From NCBI RefSeq assembly GCF_020687385.1, contig NZ_JAJEQM010000009.1:46921-110920 (forward strand): a stretch of 64,000 bases of DNA, read 5' to 3'. Below are positions 44,552-52,095 of this stretch, in pieces. Position 1 is the first letter of the stretch; each line of letters starts with the position of its first letter. The notes under the pieces are model-generated. The model saw only the letters and a list, made by a program, of their open reading frames with translations. It had not been told where the DNA came from and searched no databases. Made by a program: the position numbers and the translations under genes. The DNA comes from Hominilimicola fabiformis. GTDB taxonomy: Bacteria > Bacillota > Clostridia > UBA1381.

Positions 44552-45895
44552 ATGAGTAAAAATAATCAAGATGTTTTAAATCGTCCGATACATTTAAAAA
44601 TGTTAATCGGATTTTCATTGCCGACGATTTTGTCGATGGTATTTATGAGTATTTACACGACTGTTGACGGACTGTTCGTGGCAAGGCTTGTTAATACAGA
44701 CGCACTGTCGGCGGTTAATATCGTAATGCCGATGGTATTTATCGCAACGGGAATAGGAACAATGTTCGGCAGCGGCGGTAATGCGTTGGTGGCGAAGAAA
44801 ATAGGTGAGGGCAAAAAACAAGAGGCACGAGAAGATTTTTCACTGTTGCTTTTTACGTCGTTTGTTGTGAGTTTGGTTATATCGGTTTTGTGCTTTGTAT
44901 TTTTAAAACCGCTTTTGAGGTTGCTTGGCTCTGACGATAATTTAATGACATATTGTATAGAGTATATGTATCCGATTTTGATAGCAATGCCGTTTACGGT
45001 ATTCGGTATGATGTTGTCAATGTCGTATATAACGGTCGGAAAAGCACATTTCGGACTGTGGATGTCGATACTTGGCGGTGTGCTGAATATCGTGCTTGAC
45101 GGGTTGTTTATAGCGATATTCAAGTGGGGTATTGCCGGTGCGGCTATTGCCACTTCAATAGGTTATGTTACAACGTCGATTATCGGACTTGTGTACTTCT
45201 TTGTGAACAGGAAACACGAACTGTATATAGTTAAACCAAAATTGAGATGGCACACGATTATTAAAAGCTGTACAAACGGCTCGTCTGAAATGATTGGAGT
45301 GTTCGCAGGAAGTATCGTTGCAATTTTGTTTAATAATATTCTAATGCGTATGGCAGGATCGGACGGTGTTGCGTCAATCACGATTATGCTTTATGTGCAG
45401 GAGCTTTTTAACGCGGTGTATCGTGGATATGCAACAGGTATTGCACCTGTCATCAGCTATAATTTCGGCCGTGACGATTCGGTGAGGCTGAAGAGAATTC
45501 ACTCAATCAGTACAAAGGTTATATTGCTTGCGTCGTTTGTACTGACGAGTGTGTGTATTGTGCTTGCACCGACTTTGGTTGAATTCTTTGCCGGTGATAA
45601 TCAGTCCGTTCTTGAAATGGCAGTGCATGGATTCAGAATTTTTGCGATAAGCTGTTTGTTTGTCGGAATTAATGTGTATTCATCATCACTGTTTACCGCA
45701 TTGAATGACGGCAAAACATCCGCAATATTGTCATTTTGCAGAACTGTTGTTTTCTTGGTAGTGCCTGTGCTTGTACTTCCTATGATAATCGGCTTGGACG
45801 GTGTATGGTGGTCAATGCCGATAGGTGAATTGCTGTCGTTTGCAATGAGCGTGTACTATTTTAGAAAATTGTATTTCAGAAAAGTAAAAGCATGA
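44552..45895 (+). CDS. MATE-family multidrug efflux transporter
   Basis: A 447-residue membrane protein with about twelve hydrophobic segments. The beginning (MLIGFSLPTILSMVFMSIYTTVDGLFVARLVNTDALSAVNI) and GTMFGSGGNALVAKKIGEG are typical of the MATE group, which exports cationic drugs or metabolites against a Na+ or H+ gradient. It starts 1 bp after the end of the interrupted marR, so the two are one operon. If the MarR protein is inactive the pump would be derepressed. A strong terminator follows. Confidence 0.92.
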   Translation: MSKNNQDVLNRPIHLKMLIGFSLPTILSMVFMSIYTTVDGLFVARLVNTDALSAVNIVMPMVFIATGIGTMFGSGGNALVAKKIGEGKKQEAREDFSLLLFTSFVVSLVISVLCFVFLKPLLRLLGSDDNLMTYCIEYMYPILIAMPFTVFGMMLSMSYITVGKAHFGLWMSILGGVLNIVLDGLFIAIFKWGIAGAAIATSIGYVTTSIIGLVYFFVNRKHELYIVKPKLRWHTIIKSCTNGSSEMIGVFAGSIVAILFNNILMRMAGSDGVASITIMLYVQELFNAVYRGYATGIAPVISYNFGRDDSVRLKRIHSISTKVILLASFVLTSVCIVLAPTLVEFFAGDNQSVLEMAVHGFRIFAISCLFVGINVYSSSLFTALNDGKTSAILSFCRTVVFLVVPVLVLPMIIGLDGVWWSMPIGELLSFAMSVYYFRKLYFRKVKA

Positions 45896-45896
45896 T

Positions 45897-45925
45897 AAAA
45901 AGCTATGGCTTAGCCATAGCTTTTT
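45897..45925. terminator. Bidirectional terminator after the MATE gene
   Basis: A perfect 13-bp stem AAAAAGCTATGGC / GCCATAGCTTTTT with a 3-nt loop. It serves the MATE gene and the converging gene on the other strand. Confidence 0.9.
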
Positions 45926-45926
45926 A

Positions 45927-47756
45927 CTATTTTATGTTAAAATACAATCCCCAATCTTGATCGTTTGCATATGGGTCGGCGTAGTTTGCGGATATACCGT
46001 TTATCGAGGTAGGGTAGACGTATGCACAAGTGGCGGTACCGTCGGAGTTCAGCAGACTAAGCACGGAGCGGTGAGAATAATCCGCTCTTTTTTTATACTC
46101 GTTTGAGCCTATAATATCGCCGTAATCACTATACGCATTACCTGTAAGCGCACTCCAATAATGTGGGAAAGTATCGCCGTACAGTCGACATTTGCCGAAC
46201 CAATAACCGTCCCAATGACGTATGGCGGTTTCATACAAATGACAGTCGGGCTGTAAGCCGTTAAAAAGTTCGAGTACATCAAGTTGAATTTTTGCGGCGT
46301 CAAGATACTTATTCTCATTTGTAACAATATATGTTTGAAGTAAAATGTTCGTCGCCGGTGCGACTATGCTCTGCTCATAATTTACTTCGTGTGCGGGATA
46401 ATCAAGTGCTGTTTCGGCGATATAATCGGCATGTTTTTTAAACCACGCAATCATATTATCCGCCATATCGGTCATACCGCTTTCTCTCAAACACTCAACA
46501 AGTTTTACAATCGGCACTTCAATAGCATAAAAATGCTCACCGCCTTGGTTGTAAAAAAATAACATAATCTTATACGCAATTTCAAGCATATTTTTGTCCC
46601 TAAACAATTTGTAAAGTTCAATATAAAACAAGCTGAACCACGGATAATTGTAAAGGCGGGTAAAGGAATTATCGTAATTGTAGTCATTGAACACCTCGCC
46701 TGTTTCGATGCAAACAAGGTTGTTTTGTACGTATTTTATGTACTTTTTAAGACTATTTAAAAGCACTTCGTCATCGTGATTTTGCAGATATTTTGCAATA
46801 AGCACTCCCATACCGACACGCTCACGACCTCCGTTAAAGTCGTATTCACGATTATAATATATATGCTTTTCCTCATTGTCATAGATAAGATATGCACCGT
46901 CAAGCTTGCTTTTCGGATTGTTGTATTGCTGATTTTCAGCGATAAAATGACATCTGTTTTTAGCAAGTTCATCAAGACAAGGCAAGACCAAAATGTTGCA
47001 GTGAGTAACAACATCGTCAATATTTATCGAATATGAATACTTTCTCGGTGTATCGGCTTTTGTTGAAATGACAATTTTATTGTTTTCGATTTTGTAGTCA
47101 ACAGATTTGTTATTTTCTCTGATTTGCAACTCAGAAAAATCAAAGTTAGGTGAAACGGTTATATTGATATTTTCACCGCTGAACAGTACGAAATTTTCAG
47201 CCGAAACATTGATAAAACGATTGCATAGTTGATTAACTTTGCTGTAAAAATCGTTTTTGCCGTTATGCCAAAATAATTTCCATTCAATCGTAAAACTTTC
47301 ATTCGGCACAAGTGCGACAGGTGACGGGTGAAGAATAAAATCACCTCTGTCGTTGCTGATTTTTTCAAAATCACGCTCGACACTGTAACCTGAAAGACTT
47401 CCATCGGTCAGCGCAAGTCCGAGGTGTGGAGCTTCGCCACCCATTCTAAGACACATAACATACGAAATATTTTCGCCACACCAAATATGTGTGTGACATT
47501 TTGTCGTCATACACGCTTTAGCACCGCAGGTGTAATCATCATTAAAAGGCGTGTATATAGAAATATCTTTCAGTGACGTAAAAATGTCCTTGTCGGTGGT
47601 GTTTGTGAACGTGTATCGCTCTGTGATTATATCGTCTGATTGAGAGGAAGTCTTTTTTACGGAAATGCCTTTAGGGCATTTAACCGTACCCCATTCGGTG
47701 TTTCCCTCAATCCAATTCATTTTGTATTTATCGTTTGCGTTTATCAATTCTTTCAT
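45927..47756 (-). CDS. Hypothetical protein, probable six-hairpin (alpha/alpha-barrel) glycosidase
   Basis: A 609-residue cytoplasmic protein. The N-terminal ~270 residues look like beta-sandwich; the C-terminal half has the repeating helical hairpins of (alpha/alpha)6 glycosidases (GGRERVGMGVLIAKYL, YNYPWFSLFYIELYKLF, HRSVLSLLNSDGTATCAYVYPTS) with Trp/Tyr/Asp-rich loops such as HLYETAIRHWDGYWFGK. I do not recognise the exact family. The start is ATG 47756 behind AGAAAGGATT. It is 23 bp downstream of the AraC-type gene on the same strand and divergent from a GH27 gene, so a role in galactoside-containing glycans is likely. Catalytic residues are not assigned. Confidence 0.6.
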   Translation of the reverse strand: MKELINANDKYKMNWIEGNTEWGTVKCPKGISVKKTSSQSDDIITERYTFTNTTDKDIFTSLKDISIYTPFNDDYTCGAKACMTTKCHTHIWCGENISYVMCLRMGGEAPHLGLALTDGSLSGYSVERDFEKISNDRGDFILHPSPVALVPNESFTIEWKLFWHNGKNDFYSKVNQLCNRFINVSAENFVLFSGENINITVSPNFDFSELQIRENNKSVDYKIENNKIVISTKADTPRKYSYSINIDDVVTHCNILVLPCLDELAKNRCHFIAENQQYNNPKSKLDGAYLIYDNEEKHIYYNREYDFNGGRERVGMGVLIAKYLQNHDDEVLLNSLKKYIKYVQNNLVCIETGEVFNDYNYDNSFTRLYNYPWFSLFYIELYKLFRDKNMLEIAYKIMLFFYNQGGEHFYAIEVPIVKLVECLRESGMTDMADNMIAWFKKHADYIAETALDYPAHEVNYEQSIVAPATNILLQTYIVTNENKYLDAAKIQLDVLELFNGLQPDCHLYETAIRHWDGYWFGKCRLYGDTFPHYWSALTGNAYSDYGDIIGSNEYKKRADYSHRSVLSLLNSDGTATCAYVYPTSINGISANYADPYANDQDWGLYFNIK

Positions 47757-47779
47757 AAAATTAATCCTTTCTTTTATTA

Positions 47780-48598
47780 TTAATATTTCCACATCTTTAT
47801 CGCACGGCTTTGTTGCCTGAATTGATTAGGAGTGACTTCCTTCATATTCTTAAATACGCGGTTAAAATACTGACTGTTATCGTAACCGCACATTTTATAA
47901 ATGTCGTGTATCGGAATTTTTGACTCGCATAAAAGCAGACATGCGCGTTGAATTTTGAGCGCATTTATATAGTGAGTAATCGTAATGCCTGTGTGTTCTT
48001 TGAATACACGGCAAAGATGACTTTTTGTTATGCCGAAATGCTCCGAAAGAGCGTCAAGTCCTTTGATTTCAAGGTAGTTTTTCTGTATGTAATTTCCGAT
48101 TGTTGATAAATCGGAATCGAATGTGCGCTTGGCATTCGGATTGCTGAAAGGAATGTGCTTGTACAATATGTCAACTATTGCAAGCATACAGTCGTTACGC
48201 ATATCAACGTTGTTGTAAGCAGTGAGCGAATATGTGCGGATAATCGGGAGTAAGTTGGGAGGGAGTGATATAAGTGGAGTTTTGAAACATTCCGTTATTT
48301 TGTCGTATTGCGATTTAGTAAAATGCTCTTTTATGTATGCGTCCGAAAATTCTATACATATTCCCGAAAAAGCACCATCCCCGAAACTTCTGTGCGGAGT
48401 TGAAGCAGAAATCATAAGTGCGTCACCTGTGCCGACTTTGTAAAGCACGTTACCTAAATACATACGCCGTTCACCGTTGCAGACAATATAAATTTCATAC
48501 GCACCGTGCGATTCGTATATCGGATTGACGTTGCCTTGCTCTTTGTCCTCAATCCAAAAATAAATGTTGTCGGCAGTGTTGGATTGTAATACCTCCAT
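47780..48598 (-). CDS. AraC-family transcriptional regulator
   Basis: A 272-residue regulator with an N-terminal cupin sugar-binding domain (ESHGAYEIYIVCNGERRMYLGN, GDALMISASTPHRS) and a C-terminal double helix-turn-helix (LDALSEHFGITKSHLCRVFKEHTGITITHYINALKIQRACLLL, IYKMCGYDNSQYFNRVFKNMKEVTPNQFR). I start at ATG 48598 behind AAAGGAGCGG; an extension upstream to 48727 lacks a site. It is divergent from the GH27 gene, whose promoter has a 29-bp inverted repeat upstream (48701-48729), the probable operator. It probably activates both the glycosidase-like gene and GH27. Confidence 0.9.
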   Translation of the reverse strand: MEVLQSNTADNIYFWIEDKEQGNVNPIYESHGAYEIYIVCNGERRMYLGNVLYKVGTGDALMISASTPHRSFGDGAFSGICIEFSDAYIKEHFTKSQYDKITECFKTPLISLPPNLLPIIRTYSLTAYNNVDMRNDCMLAIVDILYKHIPFSNPNAKRTFDSDLSTIGNYIQKNYLEIKGLDALSEHFGITKSHLCRVFKEHTGITITHYINALKIQRACLLLCESKIPIHDIYKMCGYDNSQYFNRVFKNMKEVTPNQFRQQSRAIKMWKY

Positions 48599-48700
48599 AA
48601 ATTTTCCGCTCCTTTCAAGATGTTTTTCGATATTTTGATTGTATATTATGATAATCAAATTTTCAATAGCAATATCACATTTCAGAGCAATAAATATCAA

Positions 48701-48729
48701 AATTGTTTCACTTTTAAAATGAAACAATT
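48701..48729. promoter_or_regulatory. Inverted repeat operator between araC-type gene and GH27
   Basis: AATTGTTTCA and TGAAACAATT are perfect 10-bp arms around a 9-nt centre. It sits immediately upstream of the -35 box of GH27, the position expected for an activator. Confidence 0.65.
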
Positions 48730-48730
48730 C

Positions 48731-48758
48731 TTGATTTACTTTAAATAAATGGTATAAT
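48731..48758 (+). promoter_or_regulatory. Promoter of the GH27 gene
   Basis: TTGATT, 16-nt spacer, TATAAT. Confidence 0.7.
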
Positions 48759-48794
48759 TAAATTAATTATTTATTCGGAAAGGATTATGGTATT

Positions 48795-50057
48795 ATGAAA
48801 GCAAAATTGACAAAGCCGCCTATGGGGTGGAACAGTTGGGATTGTTACGGTGCGAGCGTTACGGAGGAGGAAGTAAGACGTAATGCGGAGTATATGGCGA
48901 AAAATTTAAAGGAGTTCGGTTGGGAGTATGTGGTTGTTGACATACAGTGGTTTGAGCCGAACGCAAAAAGTGCGGATTACAACAAAAACGCATCGCTTAT
49001 AATGGACGAGTATTCACGTCTTATGCCTGCGGTAAATCGTTTCCCGTCGGCAGAGGGCGGAAAGGGTTTTAAACCGCTTGCCGATTATGTGCACAGTCTT
49101 GGATTGAAATTCGGTATACATATTTTAAGAGGTATTCCGAAACAGGCGGTAAGACAGAACACAAAGATTTTGGGTACAACTCATACGGCGGCGGAAATAG
49201 CCGATTTCGGAAGTGTATGTGATTGGAACGGTGATATGTGCGGTGTTGATATGAGCCGTGACGGTGCACAGGAATATTATAATTCGATAATCAAAATGTA
49301 CGCCGAATGGGGTGTTGATTTTATAAAGGTAGACGATATTGCAAGACCGTATCACAAGGCGGAAATTGAGGGGGTACAAAATGCGATACAGGCAAGCGGT
49401 CGTGATATAATTTTATCGCTTTCACCGGGTGAAGCACCGCTTAAAGAGGCAAAACATCTTAATGAATATGCACATATGTGGCGAATGACCGATGATTTTT
49501 GGGACGGTTGGGAACAGCTTAAAAAGATGTTTGACTATTGCCGTAATTGGTTTCCGTATGTGTGTGACGGCGGTTATCCCGACTGCGATATGTTGCCGCT
49601 TGGCAGAATAGGTATTCGTTCGCATGGCGGTGACAGAATGACTAATTTCACGCGTGACGAACAACGAATGATGATGACTCTTTGGAGTATGTTTCGTTCA
49701 CCGTTGATGTTTGGCGGCGATATGGTGTATAACGATGAATTTACGCTGTCACTTATGACAAACAAAACGATTATCGAAATCGACCAAAACGGTTATGCAG
49801 GCAGAGAAGTTTACAGAAAAGGCAATGAAATCGTTTGGGCGGCAAACGGAAAAGACGGTAAATATTACGTTGCTCAATTCAATATCGGTGAAGAAGAAAT
49901 TACCGCAAAAACCGATTTGGCGTTCGTGGGTATTATGCCGAACGAGAATGTAAAAATAACCGAAGTATGGGAAAATAAAAAGGCAGAACTAAACGATAAT
50001 ACAATCATTTCAACTGTTCCGCCGCACGGTGTGAAATTGTTTGAAATCGTGCTATAA
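48795..50057 (+). CDS. GH27 family alpha-galactosidase-like glycosidase
   Basis: A 420-residue cytoplasmic enzyme with a (beta/alpha)8 barrel. KPPMGWNSWDCYG at the N-terminus is the GH27 hallmark; GVDFIKVDDIARP carries the nucleophile Asp (IKVDD) and the acid/base Asp lies in WRMTDDFWDG. FRSPLMFGGDM is another family block, and a beta-sandwich closes the C-terminus. No signal peptide is present, so imported oligosaccharides are the substrate. GH27 members cleave alpha-galactosides, but beta-L-arabinopyranosidases and others share the fold, so linkage is not certain. It is preceded by GGAAAGG and probably regulated by the divergent AraC protein. Confidence 0.88.
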   Translation: MKAKLTKPPMGWNSWDCYGASVTEEEVRRNAEYMAKNLKEFGWEYVVVDIQWFEPNAKSADYNKNASLIMDEYSRLMPAVNRFPSAEGGKGFKPLADYVHSLGLKFGIHILRGIPKQAVRQNTKILGTTHTAAEIADFGSVCDWNGDMCGVDMSRDGAQEYYNSIIKMYAEWGVDFIKVDDIARPYHKAEIEGVQNAIQASGRDIILSLSPGEAPLKEAKHLNEYAHMWRMTDDFWDGWEQLKKMFDYCRNWFPYVCDGGYPDCDMLPLGRIGIRSHGGDRMTNFTRDEQRMMMTLWSMFRSPLMFGGDMVYNDEFTLSLMTNKTIIEIDQNGYAGREVYRKGNEIVWAANGKDGKYYVAQFNIGEEEITAKTDLAFVGIMPNENVKITEVWENKKAELNDNTIISTVPPHGVKLFEIVL

Positions 50058-50555
50058 TAAGCATACGAAGTGTGCGATAATTGTACCTAACGCAATTCCG
50101 CCGATAATATCGGACGGATAGTGAACGTACAGATATAATCTTGAAAACGCAATGACACTTGCCAACAAAAATGCGGGATACGCAAACATTATATCAGTGT
50201 GCAACAAAACGGCTGCGGCAATGAATGATGACATAGTATGGCAAGACGGAAATGAATAGTCGTACGGTATCGGAATTAAAAGCGATACCGCACGGTTTAT
50301 CCAACACGGACGAGGGCGGCAGATAATGTTTTTAAGTAAACAGTTGCCGATTAATACGCCCATAATAAGACCGACAAGTATGAGAATACCTGCTTGTCGG
50401 TATTTTTTATAACAGATTAATAGAAATGATATTGCTATCCAGACTATACCTCCGTCACCGAGTGATGAGAATTTTACCATTAACGAATCTAAGAATTTAC
50501 AACGTAATTTATTTTGAATTAAGTCCAAAATCAGAAAATCAACTGTCTGTATCAT
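50052..50555 (-). CDS. PAP2-family membrane phosphatase
   Basis: A 167-residue protein with about five membrane segments. The three PAP2 signature blocks are KNIICRPRP (KxxxxxxRP-like), PSCHTMSS (usually PSGH, here with Cys for Gly) and SRLYLYVHYPSD (SRxxxxxHxxxD). It probably dephosphorylates undecaprenyl pyrophosphate or a lipid phosphate at the membrane. I start at ATG 50555 behind GAAGTG; a start at 50582 has no site. It converges with the GH27 gene, overlapping it by 6 bp. Gly to Cys in the catalytic loop is unusual but the His is kept. Confidence 0.85.
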   Translation of the reverse strand: MIQTVDFLILDLIQNKLRCKFLDSLMVKFSSLGDGGIVWIAISFLLICYKKYRQAGILILVGLIMGVLIGNCLLKNIICRPRPCWINRAVSLLIPIPYDYSFPSCHTMSSFIAAAVLLHTDIMFAYPAFLLASVIAFSRLYLYVHYPSDIIGGIALGTIIAHFVCLL

Positions 50556-50674
50556 AAAATCACACTTCTTTCTAAAATTCATTTGTTTTATAAGATGATT
50601 TTATCATACAAATGTAAAATCTGATAGCACATAAATCTAAAGAATTTTTAAAATTTTTATAAAGTGCGTTATTC

Positions 50675-50703
50675 TTGACAGCAAAATTTAACTAATATAT
50701 AAT
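50675..50703 (+). promoter_or_regulatory. Perfect consensus promoter of the HTH gene
   Basis: TTGACA, 17-nt spacer, TATAAT. Confidence 0.9.
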
Positions 50704-50732
50704 GAGAATAAACAGCGAAAGGAGCGAGAAAA

Positions 50733-51191
50733 ATGGGGTTTAGGACAACAAAATTAGGAGAGCGGGTATCGGTGGATACGAGGAAAATGTCAAACGGTGA
50801 AAGTGAACTTTTTGAATTTGACGAAGATACCAAGCCGTATTTTGTTGATTACACATTAACGGACTTTATTGTGAAAATGATAAATGAAAAACGTATAACA
50901 ACGGCACAGATTGCGGATTTGAGTAATTTAGAGCCTAATTACATAAACAAACTGCGTATCGGGCAGATAAAGAAACCGTCACGAGATAAACTTTTGCAAC
51001 TTGCGTTCGGATTATCGTTTACCGAAGACGAAACTCAACTGCTATTACGTTTGGCAGGACTTTGTGCATTGTATCCGAGATTTAAACGGGATTATATAAT
51101 TATGACGTGTATAAGAGCAAACAAGAGTATTTGGGAATGTAATGACTATTTAATTGAAAACGGTGTAGATGGAGTGGTTACAGAAGAATAA
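50733..51191 (+). CDS. Helix-turn-helix (XRE-like) protein
   Basis: A 152-residue protein. Residues ~45-110 form a Cro/CI-type helix-turn-helix: LTDFIVKMINEKRITTAQIADLSNLEPNYINKLRIGQIKKPSRDKLLQLAFGL. After it comes a helical region with several aromatic and Cys residues (LCALYPRFKRDYIIMTCIRANKSIWECNDYL). The N-terminal 35 residues are acidic and not recognisable. It has its own perfect promoter and the next gene has another. Its targets are unknown; it may act as a general regulator near the sensor genes that follow. Confidence 0.75.
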   Translation: MGFRTTKLGERVSVDTRKMSNGESELFEFDEDTKPYFVDYTLTDFIVKMINEKRITTAQIADLSNLEPNYINKLRIGQIKKPSRDKLLQLAFGLSFTEDETQLLLRLAGLCALYPRFKRDYIIMTCIRANKSIWECNDYLIENGVDGVVTEE

Positions 51192-51196
51192 AAATA

Positions 51197-51225
51197 TTGA
51201 CTTTTTATGTCAAAACAGGTATAAT
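51197..51225 (+). promoter_or_regulatory. Promoter of the sensor pair
   Basis: TTGACT, 17-nt spacer, TATAAT, 52 bp before the lipoprotein gene. Confidence 0.8.
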
Positions 51226-51276
51226 ATTAATTAACTAAAACTATTTGGATATTCTATGCGATTAAGGGAGGTAAAA

Positions 51277-52095
51277 ATGGGGGGCAAAAGGTCAATCATA
51301 TCATTAATAATCGTCTGTCTTATAGGTTGTATGTTATGCGGCTGTGATAAAAAGCAGGATACAGAAAAAGAAATCGGCAAAAATGCACCTAAAATTGTGG
51401 TAGGCAGCGACAATTATCCGCCTTTCAATTATATAGACGAGAACGGAAAGCCGACAGGTATTGATGTTGATATTGCTACCGAGGCTTTTAAAAGATTGGG
51501 CTACCGTGTCGAATTTGTAAATATTGAATGGGAAGATAAAAAGAATTTAGTTGAAAACGGCGATATAGATTGTATTTGGGGCTGTTTTTCAATCAAAGGA
51601 CGTGAGAACGATTATAAGTGGACAAAACCATATATGGTCAGCCGACAAGTGGTGGCGGTCAATAAAAGCAGTAATATATATTCTTTGAGTGACCTTGAAG
51701 GTAAAATTATTGCGGTTCAATCCACTACAAAGCCTGAGGAAATTTTTCTAAACCGTACCGACAGTAAAATTCCCGAAGTAAAAGAGGTGTTCAGCGTAGA
51801 GGACAGGGAGCAGATATACAAATACTTGGGAAAAGGGTATGTTGACGCGATTTCGGCACACGAAACGGCGATAAGACAATATATGCAGGATTATGATATG
51901 GATTACAGAATTTTAGACGAGAGCATATTTGTTACGGGAATCGGTGCGGCATTTGCTATAAATGACGATAGAGGAATTGAAGAAAAATTATCCGAAAAGT
52001 TTGATGAAATGCAGAAAGACGGCACAATGGAGATTATCGTAAGCAAATATCTTTCCAATGCCTATAAGTATTTGGAGGTGGACAGCCTTGAATGA
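51277..52095 (+). CDS. Solute-binding lipoprotein (family 3), sensor partner
   Basis: A 272-residue lipoprotein: signal peptide with lipobox ending LCGC (Cys about residue 24). The mature part is a type II periplasmic-binding fold, with VGSDNYPPFNYIDENGKPTGIDVDIATEAFKRLGY and GCFSIKGRENDYKWTKPYMVSRQVVAV, typical of amino-acid-binding proteins. No ABC permease or ATPase lies nearby. The gene overlaps the hybrid histidine kinase by 8 bp, so it probably feeds ligand information to that kinase. I start at ATG 51277 behind GGGAGG. The ligand is likely a polar amino acid, by family. Confidence 0.88.
   Translation: MGGKRSIISLIIVCLIGCMLCGCDKKQDTEKEIGKNAPKIVVGSDNYPPFNYIDENGKPTGIDVDIATEAFKRLGYRVEFVNIEWEDKKNLVENGDIDCIWGCFSIKGRENDYKWTKPYMVSRQVVAVNKSSNIYSLSDLEGKIIAVQSTTKPEEIFLNRTDSKIPEVKEVFSVEDREQIYKYLGKGYVDAISAHETAIRQYMQDYDMDYRILDESIFVTGIGAAFAINDDRGIEEKLSEKFDEMQKDGTMEIIVSKYLSNAYKYLEVDSLE

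Noticed and set aside
52058..52087. ATG 52058 as start of the hybrid kinase
   Set aside because: It has no ribosome binding site, whereas TTG 52088 has GGAGGTG at proper distance and a start followed by the first membrane helix.
51277..52095. Part of an ABC amino-acid importer
   Set aside because: No permease or ATPase gene is next to it; it overlaps a sensor kinase, which argues for a sensing role.
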